From a virus: 35,137 bases of DNA. Shown piece after piece: positions 14,007 through 21,484 of the stretch. The notes under the pieces were generated by a model. That model had not been told where the DNA came from, searched no databases, and worked only from the letters and a program-made list of their open reading frames with translations. The DNA lies in the IMG/VR virus record IMGVR_UViG_3300034160_000033, positions 1 through 35,137 of that record, one strand, 5' to 3'. The position numbers were made by a program, and so were the translations under genes. Numbering within the stretch: position 1 is the stretch's first letter; each line of letters opens with the position of its first letter.

Positions 14007-14185
14007 CTTTACCTGGTATATACTTAATTTGCTCACCATGTAAAGATGACATAAGGGTTGGGTTTATTCATAGAGAGCAAATAGAACTCTATTCTGAACT
14101 TGAGGATGACCTAACGATTTTTCTACAAGAACACTTAGAACATGAAGTTAAATTTACTCTAACTACACCAAAGTGGGAATCTTAA
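14003..14185 (+). CDS. Small AT-rich hypothetical protein, 60 aa
   Basis: ATGA overlap with the polymerase stop. It is acidic (many Glu and Asp), with a beta-like N-terminus containing a CSPC pair (about residues 10-13) and a helical second half. AT-rich. No family recognised. It was probably acquired at a gene junction like the other small genes. Confidence 0.7.
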   Translation: MTLPGIYLICSPCKDDIRVGFIHREQIELYSELEDDLTIFLQEHLEHEVKFTLTTPKWES

Positions 14186-14195
14186 GAGAAACATA

Positions 14196-14279
14196 ATGAG
14201 TAACGAATCTCTAGCTGCTATTATGTTTACCACCTTTGGTATTCTACTAGGACTTATTCTCGCAAAAGTATTAGGTTGA
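14196..14279 (+). CDS. Putative 27-aa single-pass membrane peptide
   Basis: ATG 14196 (AGAGAAACATA upstream) to TGA 14279, lying between two confident genes and filling the gap exactly. After a short polar N-terminus comes about 18 hydrophobic residues (IMFTTFGILLGLILAKVL), enough to span a membrane once. It could be a holin-like or host-membrane-acting peptide. The size makes coding uncertain, but the spacing and ribosome site support it. Confidence 0.5.
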   Translation: MSNESLAAIMFTTFGILLGLILAKVLG

Positions 14280-14286
14280 TTTTAAC

Positions 14287-15579
14287 ATGGCTCGTGCCAC
14301 ACCAGACCTCATCGACGCCGGGCTCGCTCTCATGGAGCGGATGCCCGCTCCGCCTAACTTCAAAGTGGCAGGAATGCTAAGCATAATAAGCTCTCTTCTC
14401 GGGCGGCGATGCTGGATCGACACAGAGGCAGAGCTTCCAAGAGCATATCCGAATCTTTATGTGCTGCTGGTGGCATCGCCGGGAGTTGGGAAGGACAACA
14501 TCATCAAGTACTGCACCCAGCTTCTTGTCGAACTCCAAGAGTTCGTCGGTACCCAGCGCCACATCGTCTCGTTTAGTGGCACAAGCGTCAGCCCCAAGGC
14601 AATCTACGATATTCTCGGCTCGTCCGATAGTGAGCAAACCTTCCGCTACGAGAGCCGCATTCACAGCTTCCGCTCGCTGACATTCCACGTCGCAGAGATG
14701 AGCACGATTATGGTTGACTACAACCAGACGCTGATCGGGGTGCTTAATGAGTTGTACAATTGTTCGCCAATGGCCTCCGATCGCATCCGCGGCCAAGAGG
14801 TAATGATCCCAAATCCTCATGTCTCGATGCTGGTGGGTAACCAACCCGCGACACTCTTTGAGGTACTCCCAGAAAAAGCCTTTCATATGGGCTTCACATC
14901 TCGGTTAAATATCTTTCAGGCTTCGCAGAAAATAACTCGCCGTCTATTCAACATCGAAGTCCCCGCGGGCCACGAGACTGATCGCAAGGAACTCCGCGCC
15001 AAGATTCTTGCTGACATGCAAGACGTGACGCTTATGAGTGGGCCTTTCAGACTCACGCACGCTGTAGGGGAGTGGTTCAATGACTTTGAGGCGGACCGCC
15101 CACACGAAGTCCCTGGTTCTAAGTGGGCTGGCTACAACGAGCGTCGCATTCTGCATATTCAAAAATTCGCCATGATCTGCTCTGCCGCGGAGCGCTCCGA
15201 TCGTGTGCTAGAGGTTCGCCACGCGGAACGCGCACTGCAGATCATGCGAGACTACGAAAAGAAACTACCCAATCTGTTCGATGGGGTTGTCAGTAGTCGC
15301 GGCTACAGTGCCAGCTATGATAGGTTCCATCAAATTGTAGAGCAAATGGCAACACCCATCATAGTGAAAGAGAACGGAGTAGAAAGGCTGTCGCACTATG
15401 AAATCCGTCATATGACCCTGGCAATGGAAATTGCTAAGACCCATCCGATCCACGAGAAAGAGGCGCTAATGAAAGAACTGATTCAAAGCGGTCTGCTTAT
15501 TGTGAAGCAGATCAAAATAAACGATCAACCCGCAGTGCCTGTTGTGCCGCGGACCTATGTTGTACAGGTGAGCATATGA
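14287..15579 (+). CDS. P-loop ATPase, DUF3987-like, probable replication helicase, 430 aa
   Basis: A Walker A loop lies near residues 63-70 (ASPGVGKD), with Asp where Ser or Thr normally follows the Lys. A hydrophobic strand ending FHVAEMS (about 135) may supply the Walker B acid, and LVGNQPATL (about 185) fits a sensor Asn. The overall layout resembles the DUF3987 group of phage and plasmid primase-helicase-associated ATPases. No primase domain is attached and no other replicative helicase is seen in the window, so this is the best candidate. The C-terminal 100 residues are winged-helix-like. It directly follows the polymerase cluster. Confidence 0.72.
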   Translation: MARATPDLIDAGLALMERMPAPPNFKVAGMLSIISSLLGRRCWIDTEAELPRAYPNLYVLLVASPGVGKDNIIKYCTQLLVELQEFVGTQRHIVSFSGTSVSPKAIYDILGSSDSEQTFRYESRIHSFRSLTFHVAEMSTIMVDYNQTLIGVLNELYNCSPMASDRIRGQEVMIPNPHVSMLVGNQPATLFEVLPEKAFHMGFTSRLNIFQASQKITRRLFNIEVPAGHETDRKELRAKILADMQDVTLMSGPFRLTHAVGEWFNDFEADRPHEVPGSKWAGYNERRILHIQKFAMICSAAERSDRVLEVRHAERALQIMRDYEKKLPNLFDGVVSSRGYSASYDRFHQIVEQMATPIIVKENGVERLSHYEIRHMTLAMEIAKTHPIHEKEALMKELIQSGLLIVKQIKINDQPAVPVVPRTYVVQVSI

Positions 15580-15866
15580 ATGATCCGGCTTGTAGAGCAG
15601 AAGAATCTGTCGTTGCCAGCTTTCCACCCTTTACCCACAGCGGCTCGAAGTACCTTCGATCCGTGCAACTCACAACCGACGACCGTATTGACATCTATGC
15701 GGTGCTGGAAGCATTTGACGTGCGCTGTCCTGCGCGACAGCACGCAATCAAGAAGCTGTTGCAAGCTGGCCTTCGCGAAAAAGGCGATGCGATCCAAGAC
15801 CTGACTGAGGCGCGTGACGCCGTGCTTCGCGCAATCGAACTACAAGCAGCAAGAGATGCAAAGTGA
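15576..15866 (+). CDS. Conserved phage protein, 96 aa, unknown
   Basis: ATGA overlap with the ATPase gene. A short N-terminal strand region (SGSKYLRSV) is followed by IDIYAVLEAFDV and CPARQHAIKKLLQAG, a pattern I recall from small conserved hypothetical proteins of many phages. The C-terminal 30 residues form a helix. The function is not established, although the basic helix around ARQHAIKK could contact nucleic acid. Confidence 0.78.
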   Translation: MNDPACRAEESVVASFPPFTHSGSKYLRSVQLTTDDRIDIYAVLEAFDVRCPARQHAIKKLLQAGLREKGDAIQDLTEARDAVLRAIELQAARDAK

Positions 15867-16060
15867 CTAAAATTAGCTGTCGTGACAACACCTGCCAGGT
15901 GCGGGAGCAATGCAAGCACTGGAAGCTACGCAATTCACAATCCACAACAGAGGATAACATCCACCATGCGATGACCCTTCGGCCTCTTTGGCAATGCCCA
16001 AACATTCCATGCTCACATGCGGAGATGACTGATGACTACATACCAATTGAAACAGATTAA
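15863..16060 (+). CDS. Cys-rich small protein, GTG start, 65 aa
   Basis: The GTG at 15863 overlaps the previous TGA (GTGA). Five Cys in the pattern C-x4-C-x5-C at the N-terminus and C-x4-C near residue 45-50 suggest metal binding. The last ten residues (DDYIPIETD) are encoded by a sequence repeated at the end of the next gene. It overlaps the next gene by 29 bases. Confidence 0.6.
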   Translation: MTKISCRDNTCQVREQCKHWKLRNSQSTTEDNIHHAMTLRPLWQCPNIPCSHAEMTDDYIPIETD

Positions 16061-16228
16061 CGTCACCGTGGTTACTCAATACTACGGTCATGTAATTCAT
16101 GCTGGAGGAAATACGACTTATAGAACTGTGGAACTGCAGCTGACACCAGAACAAACTGTTGCGCTTCAGCTGCGTGACGAAGAAGCATATGGCACCGTTA
16201 TTGTGGAGACTATTGATGACTACATACC
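16030..16228 (+). repeat. Direct repeat at two consecutive gene junctions
   Basis: TGATGACTACATACC occurs at 16030-16044 and again at 16214-16228, followed in each copy by a related TTGAxAC. In one frame it encodes DDYIP at the end of the upstream gene, and in another MTTY at the start of the downstream gene. The copies are 184 bases apart and bracket one small gene. Confidence 0.85.
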
Positions 16229-16244
16229 CGTTGACACCTTGTGA
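16032..16244 (+). CDS. Small hypothetical protein, 70 aa
   Basis: ATG 16032 (GGAGATGACTG upstream) starts inside the preceding gene. Alternating strands (residues 5-30 and 55-66) suggest a small beta-rich protein. Its C-terminus DDYIPVDTL repeats that of the preceding gene because both gene ends lie in copies of one 15-base repeat. Function unknown. Confidence 0.62.
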   Translation: MTTYQLKQINVTVVTQYYGHVIHAGGNTTYRTVELQLTPEQTVALQLRDEEAYGTVIVETIDDYIPVDTL

Positions 16245-16446
16245 AATCTGGTGCGGGAGCAACAGAGAGTTTGCACTTCCGTGTGTCCTTTTTGTCTCCC
16301 TTGCTATTAAAGATAAGATTCCAAATGCGGAATTTTGTAGAGCGCACTCAACCCCACAAGATGAAACCTGCATACGACGGTTGGTGCTGAGAGACGATGA
16401 ACAAGTTCGTGAAGATGAACAACTCTGGAAGCGCAACGATGAATGA
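16216..16446 (+). CDS. Small hypothetical protein with Cys pairs, 76 aa
   Basis: ATG 16216 lies in the second copy of the 15-base repeat, so the product begins MTTY like its neighbour. CEIWC (about 9-13) and further Cys near residues 23, 41 and 52 could bind metal or form disulfides. The C-terminus is acidic and charged. It overlaps the ThyX start by 8 bases. Moderately supported as coding. Confidence 0.55.
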   Translation: MTTYPLTPCEIWCGSNREFALPCVLFVSLAIKDKIPNAEFCRAHSTPQDETCIRRLVLRDDEQVREDEQLWKRNDE

Positions 16447-17170
16447 GATCAGAGTATTAGATCATGGGTGGGTGCGGCTGTTGAACGTGGCGGGGCCAAC
16501 GAGACGAGCAGGAAAATGGGATGATGTTTCTAGCCACTTTAGTGAATTTGATGCCGATGACACCGACCCCGCGAACAGCGCTCGGATGAGCTTCGGCCAA
16601 CGCGACTCGGGCCGTACCCGCGAGCAGGACCTGCAACTCGTCGAGTACTTGCTGCGCAACCACCATACAACGCCAATCGAGATGATCGAGACGTGGTGGG
16701 AAATGAAGCTGCCCATCTTTGTAGCGCGGCAACTGGTGCGGCACAGGACTGTGAGCATCAATGAAGTCAGTGCACGGTATGTGGCGCTGCCGGAGGAGTG
16801 GTACATTCCAGCAGATGCTCAAGTCGGTGGCAAAGCAGCAACCAACAAACAAGGTAGAGGAGAACCTATTGAACCTGCAACAATCGCGGTGTTTCAGCAT
16901 ACGCTTAACAAATCCTGTGCTGAAAGTTATCACCACTATCAGAATGCTCTCCGTGATGGGATCGCCCCCGAGGTCGCTCGCAACTTCCTCCACGTCAACC
17001 ACTACACGCAGTGGCTGTGGAAGCAAAACCTCCACAACCTCTTCCACATGCTGAAGTTGCGCCTGCACCCGCACGCACAGTGGGAGACGCAACAGTACGC
17101 GCAAGCCGTGCTGACGCTGCTTCGCACGGCATTGCCTGACCTTACCAAAATTTGGGAGGATCTTCAATGA
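16439..17170 (+). CDS. thyX: Flavin-dependent thymidylate synthase, 243 aa
   Basis: The signature RHRxxSxNExSxRY is present as RHRTVSINEVSARY, so the FAD- and dUMP-binding core is intact. The start 16439 gives the usual ThyX N-terminus (IRVLDHGWVRLL); ATG 16397 would add 14 residues. The enzyme makes dTMP from dUMP using methylenetetrahydrofolate, FAD and NADPH. With the dCTP-deaminase relative at 20861 it supplies thymidine nucleotides for phage DNA. Its C-terminal helices (HVNHYTQW, LFHMLKLRLHPHAQWE) also fit the family. Confidence 0.95.
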   Translation: MNEIRVLDHGWVRLLNVAGPTRRAGKWDDVSSHFSEFDADDTDPANSARMSFGQRDSGRTREQDLQLVEYLLRNHHTTPIEMIETWWEMKLPIFVARQLVRHRTVSINEVSARYVALPEEWYIPADAQVGGKAATNKQGRGEPIEPATIAVFQHTLNKSCAESYHHYQNALRDGIAPEVARNFLHVNHYTQWLWKQNLHNLFHMLKLRLHPHAQWETQQYAQAVLTLLRTALPDLTKIWEDLQ

Positions 17171-17604
17171 AACGTAATTCTGACAACACCGTAAACCGTA
17201 AAAACTGGCCTACGCTTGAAGAAATAGAAAAATATGTACCTGCTGGGACAGGCGGCTCTTTTGAGGTCCGCTGCAAGCACGCCTTGCGAGAACTGCATGC
17301 TTTAGCAGATGTGCTTGATGCACAAGTTTCAGCTGGGGGCTTGCCAGCAAGATGTGCTGAGCTTGAAAAAGCATTATCTTACTACGCAGACGAATGCAGA
17401 TATAGGTGGTGGGGTGAGGACCGACAACATTGGCTGTTTGAGCCGCTTACTTGGGGAGGTATCCACTTCCATCAAGAGCCTCGGAAAGATGCAAATGAGC
17501 GCCCATGGGCATTAGCGCACGATGCTCTCTTTAAGAAAAAGACTCATGAATATAACCTATATACTAATGATTCTACTTGGGGTGAACATAATGTACCAAA
17601 ATAA
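17167..17604 (+). CDS. Hypothetical protein, 145 aa
   Basis: ATG 17167 has GGAGGA eight bases upstream and overlaps the ThyX stop. A helical N-terminal half with a Gly-rich loop (PAGTGGS) is followed by a Trp-rich region (YRWWGEDRQHWLFEPLTWGG, about 81-100) and a polar tail. More AT-rich than ThyX. No family recognised. The Trp-rich middle may form a compact domain. Confidence 0.75.
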   Translation: MKRNSDNTVNRKNWPTLEEIEKYVPAGTGGSFEVRCKHALRELHALADVLDAQVSAGGLPARCAELEKALSYYADECRYRWWGEDRQHWLFEPLTWGGIHFHQEPRKDANERPWALAHDALFKKKTHEYNLYTNDSTWGEHNVPK

Positions 17605-17779
17605 GTCTCAGCGAGTTCGCGCAGCACAGGAAACCAACCTCGATAAAGCCCTAGGCCCGCAGCGCAGTGCGCCATGTGACACCCGTCGCCGTATTGAGTA
17701 TCTCAAAGAAGACCTCCAGTTTCGCAAACAGGACAACCTCAAATGGCCAATCATCAAAGAGGCTCGCAATGCTGATTAG
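17591..17779 (+). CDS. Small basic protein, 62 aa
   Basis: ATG 17591 overlaps the previous gene by 14 bases. It is rich in Arg, Lys and Gln with a central helix (RRIEYLKEDLQFRKQ), possibly coiled. It is followed by an overlapping membrane-protein gene at 17769. An in-frame ATG at 17522 is less likely, as it is deep in the upstream gene. Function unknown. Confidence 0.6.
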   Translation: MYQNKSQRVRAAQETNLDKALGPQRSAPCDTRRRIEYLKEDLQFRKQDNLKWPIIKEARNAD

Positions 17780-17987
17780 CGCAATTGCCGTACTGCTTAC
17801 AGCACTGTGGGTTGCTCGTCCGCGAAACCGCGGCCATGTTGGAGATCGCAGTGCGACAGTAGAGCAGCAAACAACAAGAGCCCTGATTCACGTCATACGC
17901 GCAAGGCACTGTCTTGCGCATGGTCACCGTGCCGCGGCCTTCGCTTGCTGCCAAGCAGCCGAACACATTGAGAGGAGAATGAAATGA
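17769..17987 (+). CDS. Small protein with N-terminal membrane anchor, 72 aa
   Basis: ATG 17769 lies in the end of the previous gene. Residues 2-16 (LISAIAVLLTALWVA) are a hydrophobic segment followed by Arg residues, giving a likely N-out or signal-anchor topology. The rest is helical and Cys/His-containing (CCQAAEH). It could be a membrane-associated accessory protein. The upstream in-frame start at 17667 would bury the hydrophobic segment and is rejected. Confidence 0.6.
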   Translation: MLISAIAVLLTALWVARPRNRGHVGDRSATVEQQTTRALIHVIRARHCLAHGHRAAAFACCQAAEHIERRMK

Positions 17988-18370
17988 CCAACATCAACGA
18001 CCTTGATCCGCTTGAAGCAGTGCCCTCGCCGGAACGTGTGCTGGACCTTGATGCAGCCGCGACAGCATTCAGCCGCGACGCGGCACTGACGGTCAGGCAG
18101 GAGCGCGATCTGCTCTGGTTGGTGACCGCAGTCTGGATGGCGGGACAAGAGGACGCCCAACAAAAGCTTACTTTCCATGACGCGCTGCGCATTGCCTGTG
18201 GCTGCACAGACTATGGTGGCGGGCATCGTGATCCAGCCTCGCAGGAAATATACCAGCATGGTATCAGTACTGTGGTAGCTGCGTTAACGGCGGCAGAGAA
18301 TAATGGACTTACGGATATGCAAACTAGGGTATTGCACGCCATAGGTGCACAGGAGCCTCGTGATGTTTGA
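17984..18370 (+). CDS. Hypothetical protein, 128 aa
   Basis: It starts in an ATGA overlap with the membrane-anchored protein and ends 8 bases inside the next gene. Mostly helical, Ala-rich and acidic, with CGC near residue 72 and an HRDP loop. No recognised domain. GC-rich codon use like the core genes. Confidence 0.75.
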   Translation: MTNINDLDPLEAVPSPERVLDLDAAATAFSRDAALTVRQERDLLWLVTAVWMAGQEDAQQKLTFHDALRIACGCTDYGGGHRDPASQEIYQHGISTVVAALTAAENNGLTDMQTRVLHAIGAQEPRDV

Positions 18371-18770
18371 CGACACCATTGTTGGCTCACGCTGGCGCGG
18401 CCGACCCGAACGAGACTACGTGCCACCAGGGGGAATGCGCAACACAGAGGATGAGGTGCTCGTAGGCAGCGGCTCAAGTACCGCGCCCCAAGATGCTGGT
18501 CCTGTAGCCCCTGTGAGTAGTCCGACTGAGGGGCGCCCTGTTACAAAGGCGCGGAGGGCCAACTCCACGCCCAAGCAGCGAGCTCCTTATAATCGCGGCT
18601 ATGTCTCAGCGTCTGTTGCACCGCGGCTAACCTGCAACGACTGCGGTAGTCCGAAGCTGAAGTGCATGGACTCGCGTCCCGCGCGAGAGGGTAGGCTCCG
18701 TCGCTACAAGTGCCTGAAGTGCGGCGGGTTGGTACACACGATTGAGCAGAAAGTCGAGACTGGCAAATGA
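18363..18770 (+). CDS. NrdR-like zinc-ribbon protein, 135 aa
   Basis: The first 85 residues are Pro-, Gly- and Ser-rich and probably disordered. The C-terminal 45 residues (about 90-128) have CNDCGSP, then CMDSR, RRYKCLKCGG and HTIEQ. This is the order of the NrdR zinc ribbon (C-x2-CG, DSR, RRR-x-C-x2-C, F-x-TxE). The ATP-cone domain of true NrdR is absent. It may bind DNA near nucleotide-metabolism genes, or reuse the ribbon for another purpose. The start is ATG 18363; the 18345 start lies within the preceding gene. Confidence 0.7.
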   Translation: MFDDTIVGSRWRGRPERDYVPPGGMRNTEDEVLVGSGSSTAPQDAGPVAPVSSPTEGRPVTKARRANSTPKQRAPYNRGYVSASVAPRLTCNDCGSPKLKCMDSRPAREGRLRRYKCLKCGGLVHTIEQKVETGK

Positions 18771-19156
18771 AAGCACCCTACATTTTCACGGGCTCAGCCG
18801 ACACCAAAGCGCAGATCGCCAAGCTGCTGGCGCTGATTGACGAGCTTGATCAGGGAGCACCGCTGTCAGCCTGGAACGGCGACATGATGCTCCACGTCAT
18901 GATCTCCGGACGTAACGGTACCGCACCAGACGATGTTGGCGGGTACTTTGTTGTGCGTGGCAATCAAGTCTTTCTCACAAGAAAGGCGCTCTCGTGCCTG
19001 TATGCTGACGCGCGCCGCGTAACAGTGACTACCGCACCCGGCCAGCCGATGTTCTTCTGTCGCAACTACTTCTCGGACGAGGATGTTGACAAGGAGGTCA
19101 GGCTTAACTATGGTGAGCAGGTGGATGGTACGCCACACAGTTGGGTGGGTGACTAG
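18767..19156 (+). CDS. Hypothetical protein, 129 aa
   Basis: ATGA overlap with the zinc-ribbon gene; it is the last gene before a 264-base noncoding gap. Alpha/beta composition, with MLHVMISGRNG (about 42-52) and VGGYFVVRGNQVFLTRKAL (about 57-75) suggesting a small enzyme or binding domain. No motif recognised. Confidence 0.75.
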   Translation: MKAPYIFTGSADTKAQIAKLLALIDELDQGAPLSAWNGDMMLHVMISGRNGTAPDDVGGYFVVRGNQVFLTRKALSCLYADARRVTVTTAPGQPMFFCRNYFSDEDVDKEVRLNYGEQVDGTPHSWVGD

Positions 19157-19420
19157 GCCGCACGGGGCCATGGTTGGGTAGACGGACTATGACCCCGCGC
19201 AGGACCGCTTACAGGGGTTGGTGGGTGGCCTGGGTGGGGTCACGGATCGACCCTCTTATTCCTTAAGGTAGCATGTTCCGTGCCAAGTGCCTAATTCCTT
19301 AATTAAATCAAAGGGTTAGGCGATTTTCGGACTTCCACCTATGCAAGTTCGACCCCTCCTTGACGAAAGCCTTTCACCCATGATAGACTACCCTATGTTG
19401 GATGCAACACCAAGGTCCCA
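19157..19420. other. Noncoding region: candidate origin or control region
   Basis: No gene fits. It contains four G-tracts at 19214-19239 with loops of 5, 6 and 1 bases, a G-quadruplex-type pattern. There are two copies of ATTCCTTAA (19258-19266, 19294-19302), the second followed by AT-rich TTAAATCAAA. A sigma70 promoter lies at 19360-19389, and GGACTATGACCCC at 19184-19196 resembles sequence near other promoters. The next gene encodes a winged-helix protein. Together these suggest a replication origin or major control region, not proven. Confidence 0.45.
19360..19389 (+). promoter_or_regulatory. Sigma70 promoter P3, extended -10
   Basis: TTGACG (19360-19365) and TGATAGACT (hexamer TAGACT 19384-19389) are 18 bases apart, with a TGn extension. 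Start near 19396 leaves a 25-base leader before ATG 19421 and drives the 19421-22184 operon. Confidence 0.75.
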
Positions 19421-19891
19421 ATGAGTCGATTCTTAAACCTACAAGACGAGGATGTTATATTCCTCACAGAAGGTCTGTGCTTACAGGCCAGACGCAAAGT
19501 AGTATTTTTCGGAAGGTATTCAATAGTGTATCACAAGATCGAAAAGGTTATTAACGACAAGGCACCAGAGGCGTTTCGTACAGCCTCAGTACTTCGATGG
19601 GATGTTAAGCACAGGAACGAAGTACTGTTTATTCAAGGAGCTTTGGCAAAGGAGCTGAATGTGTCCGTGCCGACAGTAAGCAGACATTTGAAACTGCTTC
19701 GAGACATTGGCATTCTAGTTCCAAATCCGAAGGCACCTAACTCAGCTTGGCTTATTCACCCACTGTTCGCTTGGTATGGTGGAGCGAAAGAGAAAGAAAA
19801 GTATTGGGATTCGCTACCAGCAGAGCATCCATTCAAACAAGTCGCCGTTGAGTTAGAGCCCGACACTGATATTGGGGATAATGATGAGTGA
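19421..19891 (+). CDS. Winged helix-turn-helix protein, RepL-like, 156 aa
   Basis: The HTH reads LAKELNVSVPTVSRHLKLL (about residues 76-94), followed by the wing region DIGILVPNP. The preceding 70 residues form the helical N-domain. The tail WLIHPLFAWYGG is reminiscent of the C-terminal box of RepL-type plasmid replication proteins. It may be the initiator binding the upstream noncoding region, or a transcriptional regulator of the operon. First gene after the promoter at 19360; AAGG precedes the ATG. Confidence 0.65.
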   Translation: MSRFLNLQDEDVIFLTEGLCLQARRKVVFFGRYSIVYHKIEKVINDKAPEAFRTASVLRWDVKHRNEVLFIQGALAKELNVSVPTVSRHLKLLRDIGILVPNPKAPNSAWLIHPLFAWYGGAKEKEKYWDSLPAEHPFKQVAVELEPDTDIGDNDE

Positions 19892-20420
19892 TTACGAAAA
19901 CTGTCCATACTGTAACACAATCCTTAATGAGGAACTTAGGGCTAGATATTCCAATAATGATAAAGTTTGGGAATGCCCAAAGTGTAAGGCGAATGTTACA
20001 AAACAACATAAAGAAGAAGCCCCTTCTGGTTATGCGGCCAGTACAGAAATACGAAGAAAACGTCAGTATATTTATACTTGCTGTTTTGAGCAAGCAGATA
20101 TAAAATCACTGCTGCTTAAAGAGTACCTTATTCAAACCTATGGTACTACAAAAATCACAGCACTAGATGATGAGCAAATCAATGATTGTGCTACCGCATT
20201 CGATTATCTAAACACACAATATCAACAATTTATGCAGGATGAGATAGAACAACTTAGATTACAAGGATTGAGTATTGCAGCAAAAAGAATGCAAATAGAA
20301 AATCTAAGAGCTAAAAATCTCTTCGGGTGTTTACCAGAAGAAGTAAAAGCTGCCTTACTTCGTAATAATAGAACCAAGGGTAAAATAACTAATCTATTAA
20401 ATGCGGATTCTGCGCCATGA
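19884..20420 (+). CDS. AT-rich zinc-ribbon and helical protein, 178 aa
   Basis: ATG 19884 is taken because GGGG lies 7 bases upstream and it overlaps the previous stop. CPYC (about 6-9) and CPKC (about 33-36) form an N-terminal zinc ribbon. The remaining 120 residues are helical and charged, with a long Gln/Arg/Leu helix (EIEQLRLQGLSIAAKRMQ, about 121-138). About one-third GC in the sampled lines, clearly foreign to its neighbours. No family recognised. Confidence 0.72.
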   Translation: MSDYENCPYCNTILNEELRARYSNNDKVWECPKCKANVTKQHKEEAPSGYAASTEIRRKRQYIYTCCFEQADIKSLLLKEYLIQTYGTTKITALDDEQINDCATAFDYLNTQYQQFMQDEIEQLRLQGLSIAAKRMQIENLRAKNLFGCLPEEVKAALLRNNRTKGKITNLLNADSAP

Positions 20421-20439
20421 TTAACTAACACCTGTTCGC

Positions 20440-20469
20440 GGCGTGGGCTCCGGTTGGGGCTACGCCATT
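20440..20469 (+). promoter_or_regulatory. Hairpin in the 20421-20501 gap
   Basis: GGCGT (20440-20444) pairs with ACGCC (20462-20466), followed by ATTTCC. A weak terminator or processing element between an AT-rich gene and the next gene; there is no good promoter in the gap. Confidence 0.35.
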
Positions 20470-20501
20470 TCCAAAACCGATTTCATCAATAGGTTCTCAC
20501 A

Positions 20502-20864
20502 ATGAGCAAACTAGCCAACTCCCTATTCACAGTCCCAACAAACAAACTCTGCCCAAGCTATGAGCTATGTCCTGTTACTATCAATGAGCAATGGACAGAA
20601 GACACAATCACCGGATCATATCGCCGTATCTACAACCTTTGTGCTCAGTTTAGTGTGTCAATTGCAGTACTTGAGGGTGATACATCTGGTATTGACGAGG
20701 CCATCAAACGCGGCAAGCGTGAGATTCTTGAGGGTGTCTTTGGTGAGTTTCGCACAGACCTCTACAAGTTGTCACGCTTAATTAGCTCGCAGCAATTGCG
20801 AGAAGCGCAGATGCTAATCGAGCAAATCATTTCTAACATGTACAACCCCGGAGCTCACTCATGA
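20502..20864 (+). CDS. Hypothetical protein, 120 aa
   Basis: ATG 20502, ending ATGA-overlapping the dCTP-deaminase-like gene. The N-terminal 40 residues contain Cys pairs (CPSYELC); the rest is helical, with a charged middle (KRGKREILEGVF) and a helix ending REAQMLIEQIISNM. Function unknown; coupled to a nucleotide-metabolism gene. Confidence 0.72.
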   Translation: MSKLANSLFTVPTNKLCPSYELCPVTINEQWTEDTITGSYRRIYNLCAQFSVSIAVLEGDTSGIDEAIKRGKREILEGVFGEFRTDLYKLSRLISSQQLREAQMLIEQIISNMYNPGAHS

Positions 20865-21484
20865 GCCTTCTCACCTACACCGATCTGATCTCCCTCGTCG
20901 CCGGTGGCATCCTGACAGGTGTCAAGCCGGAACACATCAACGCAGCGTCAATCGACCTCACCCTTGGTGCAGTGCTTCACAGAGAAACACCAGCAAACTT
21001 TGCCAATAATTATTGGCTAGACCCGATCGACCTTGCCGCAAAGCAGTCCATTCACACTCACGAGTTCGTCATGGACGAGTCTGGCTACGTGCTCGAACCG
21101 GGCGAGTTCGTGCTCGCCTCCAGCGAGCAGGTGTTTAACTTACCCGCGGGACAAGAGCCAGAAGTGTCTCCTGACGATGTTCGTCAAACCAAGCTTTACT
21201 TTTGTCCGGCTATCGCAGCCGAGTACAAACTCAAGTCCACCCTGGCGCGGAATGCGCTGGGCCACCTTCTAGCTGGCTGGTGCGATCCTGGGTGGAATGG
21301 CAGCGTGCTAACGCTTGAGCTTAAAAACGAGAGTCGTTATCATAGACTGCTGCTGCGGCCTGGGATGAAAATCGGCCAAGTCGTACTCTGGTCAGGTACA
21401 CCAGTTCCTTCGGAGGCCAGCTACGCAGTCCGTGGTCAGTACAATAATGACCCGGCAACCACGGCAGCAAAAGGATTAAAATGA
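20861..21484 (+). CDS. dCTP deaminase / dUTPase family protein, 207 aa
   Basis: Family hallmarks in order: INAASIDLTLG (about 27-37), LEPGEFVLASS (about 77-87), KSTLARNALG (about 126-135), then DPGWNGSVLTLELKN (about 142-156) with the catalytic-type Glu, LRPGMKIGQVVLW, and YAVRGQYNND near the C-terminus. This trimeric fold includes dCTP deaminases, bifunctional dCTP deaminase-dUTPases and dUTPases. Deaminating dCTP yields dUTP/dUMP, the substrate of ThyX at 16439. Which activity applies cannot be told from motifs alone. Confidence 0.87.
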   Translation: MSLLTYTDLISLVAGGILTGVKPEHINAASIDLTLGAVLHRETPANFANNYWLDPIDLAAKQSIHTHEFVMDESGYVLEPGEFVLASSEQVFNLPAGQEPEVSPDDVRQTKLYFCPAIAAEYKLKSTLARNALGHLLAGWCDPGWNGSVLTLELKNESRYHRLLLRPGMKIGQVVLWSGTPVPSEASYAVRGQYNNDPATTAAKGLK

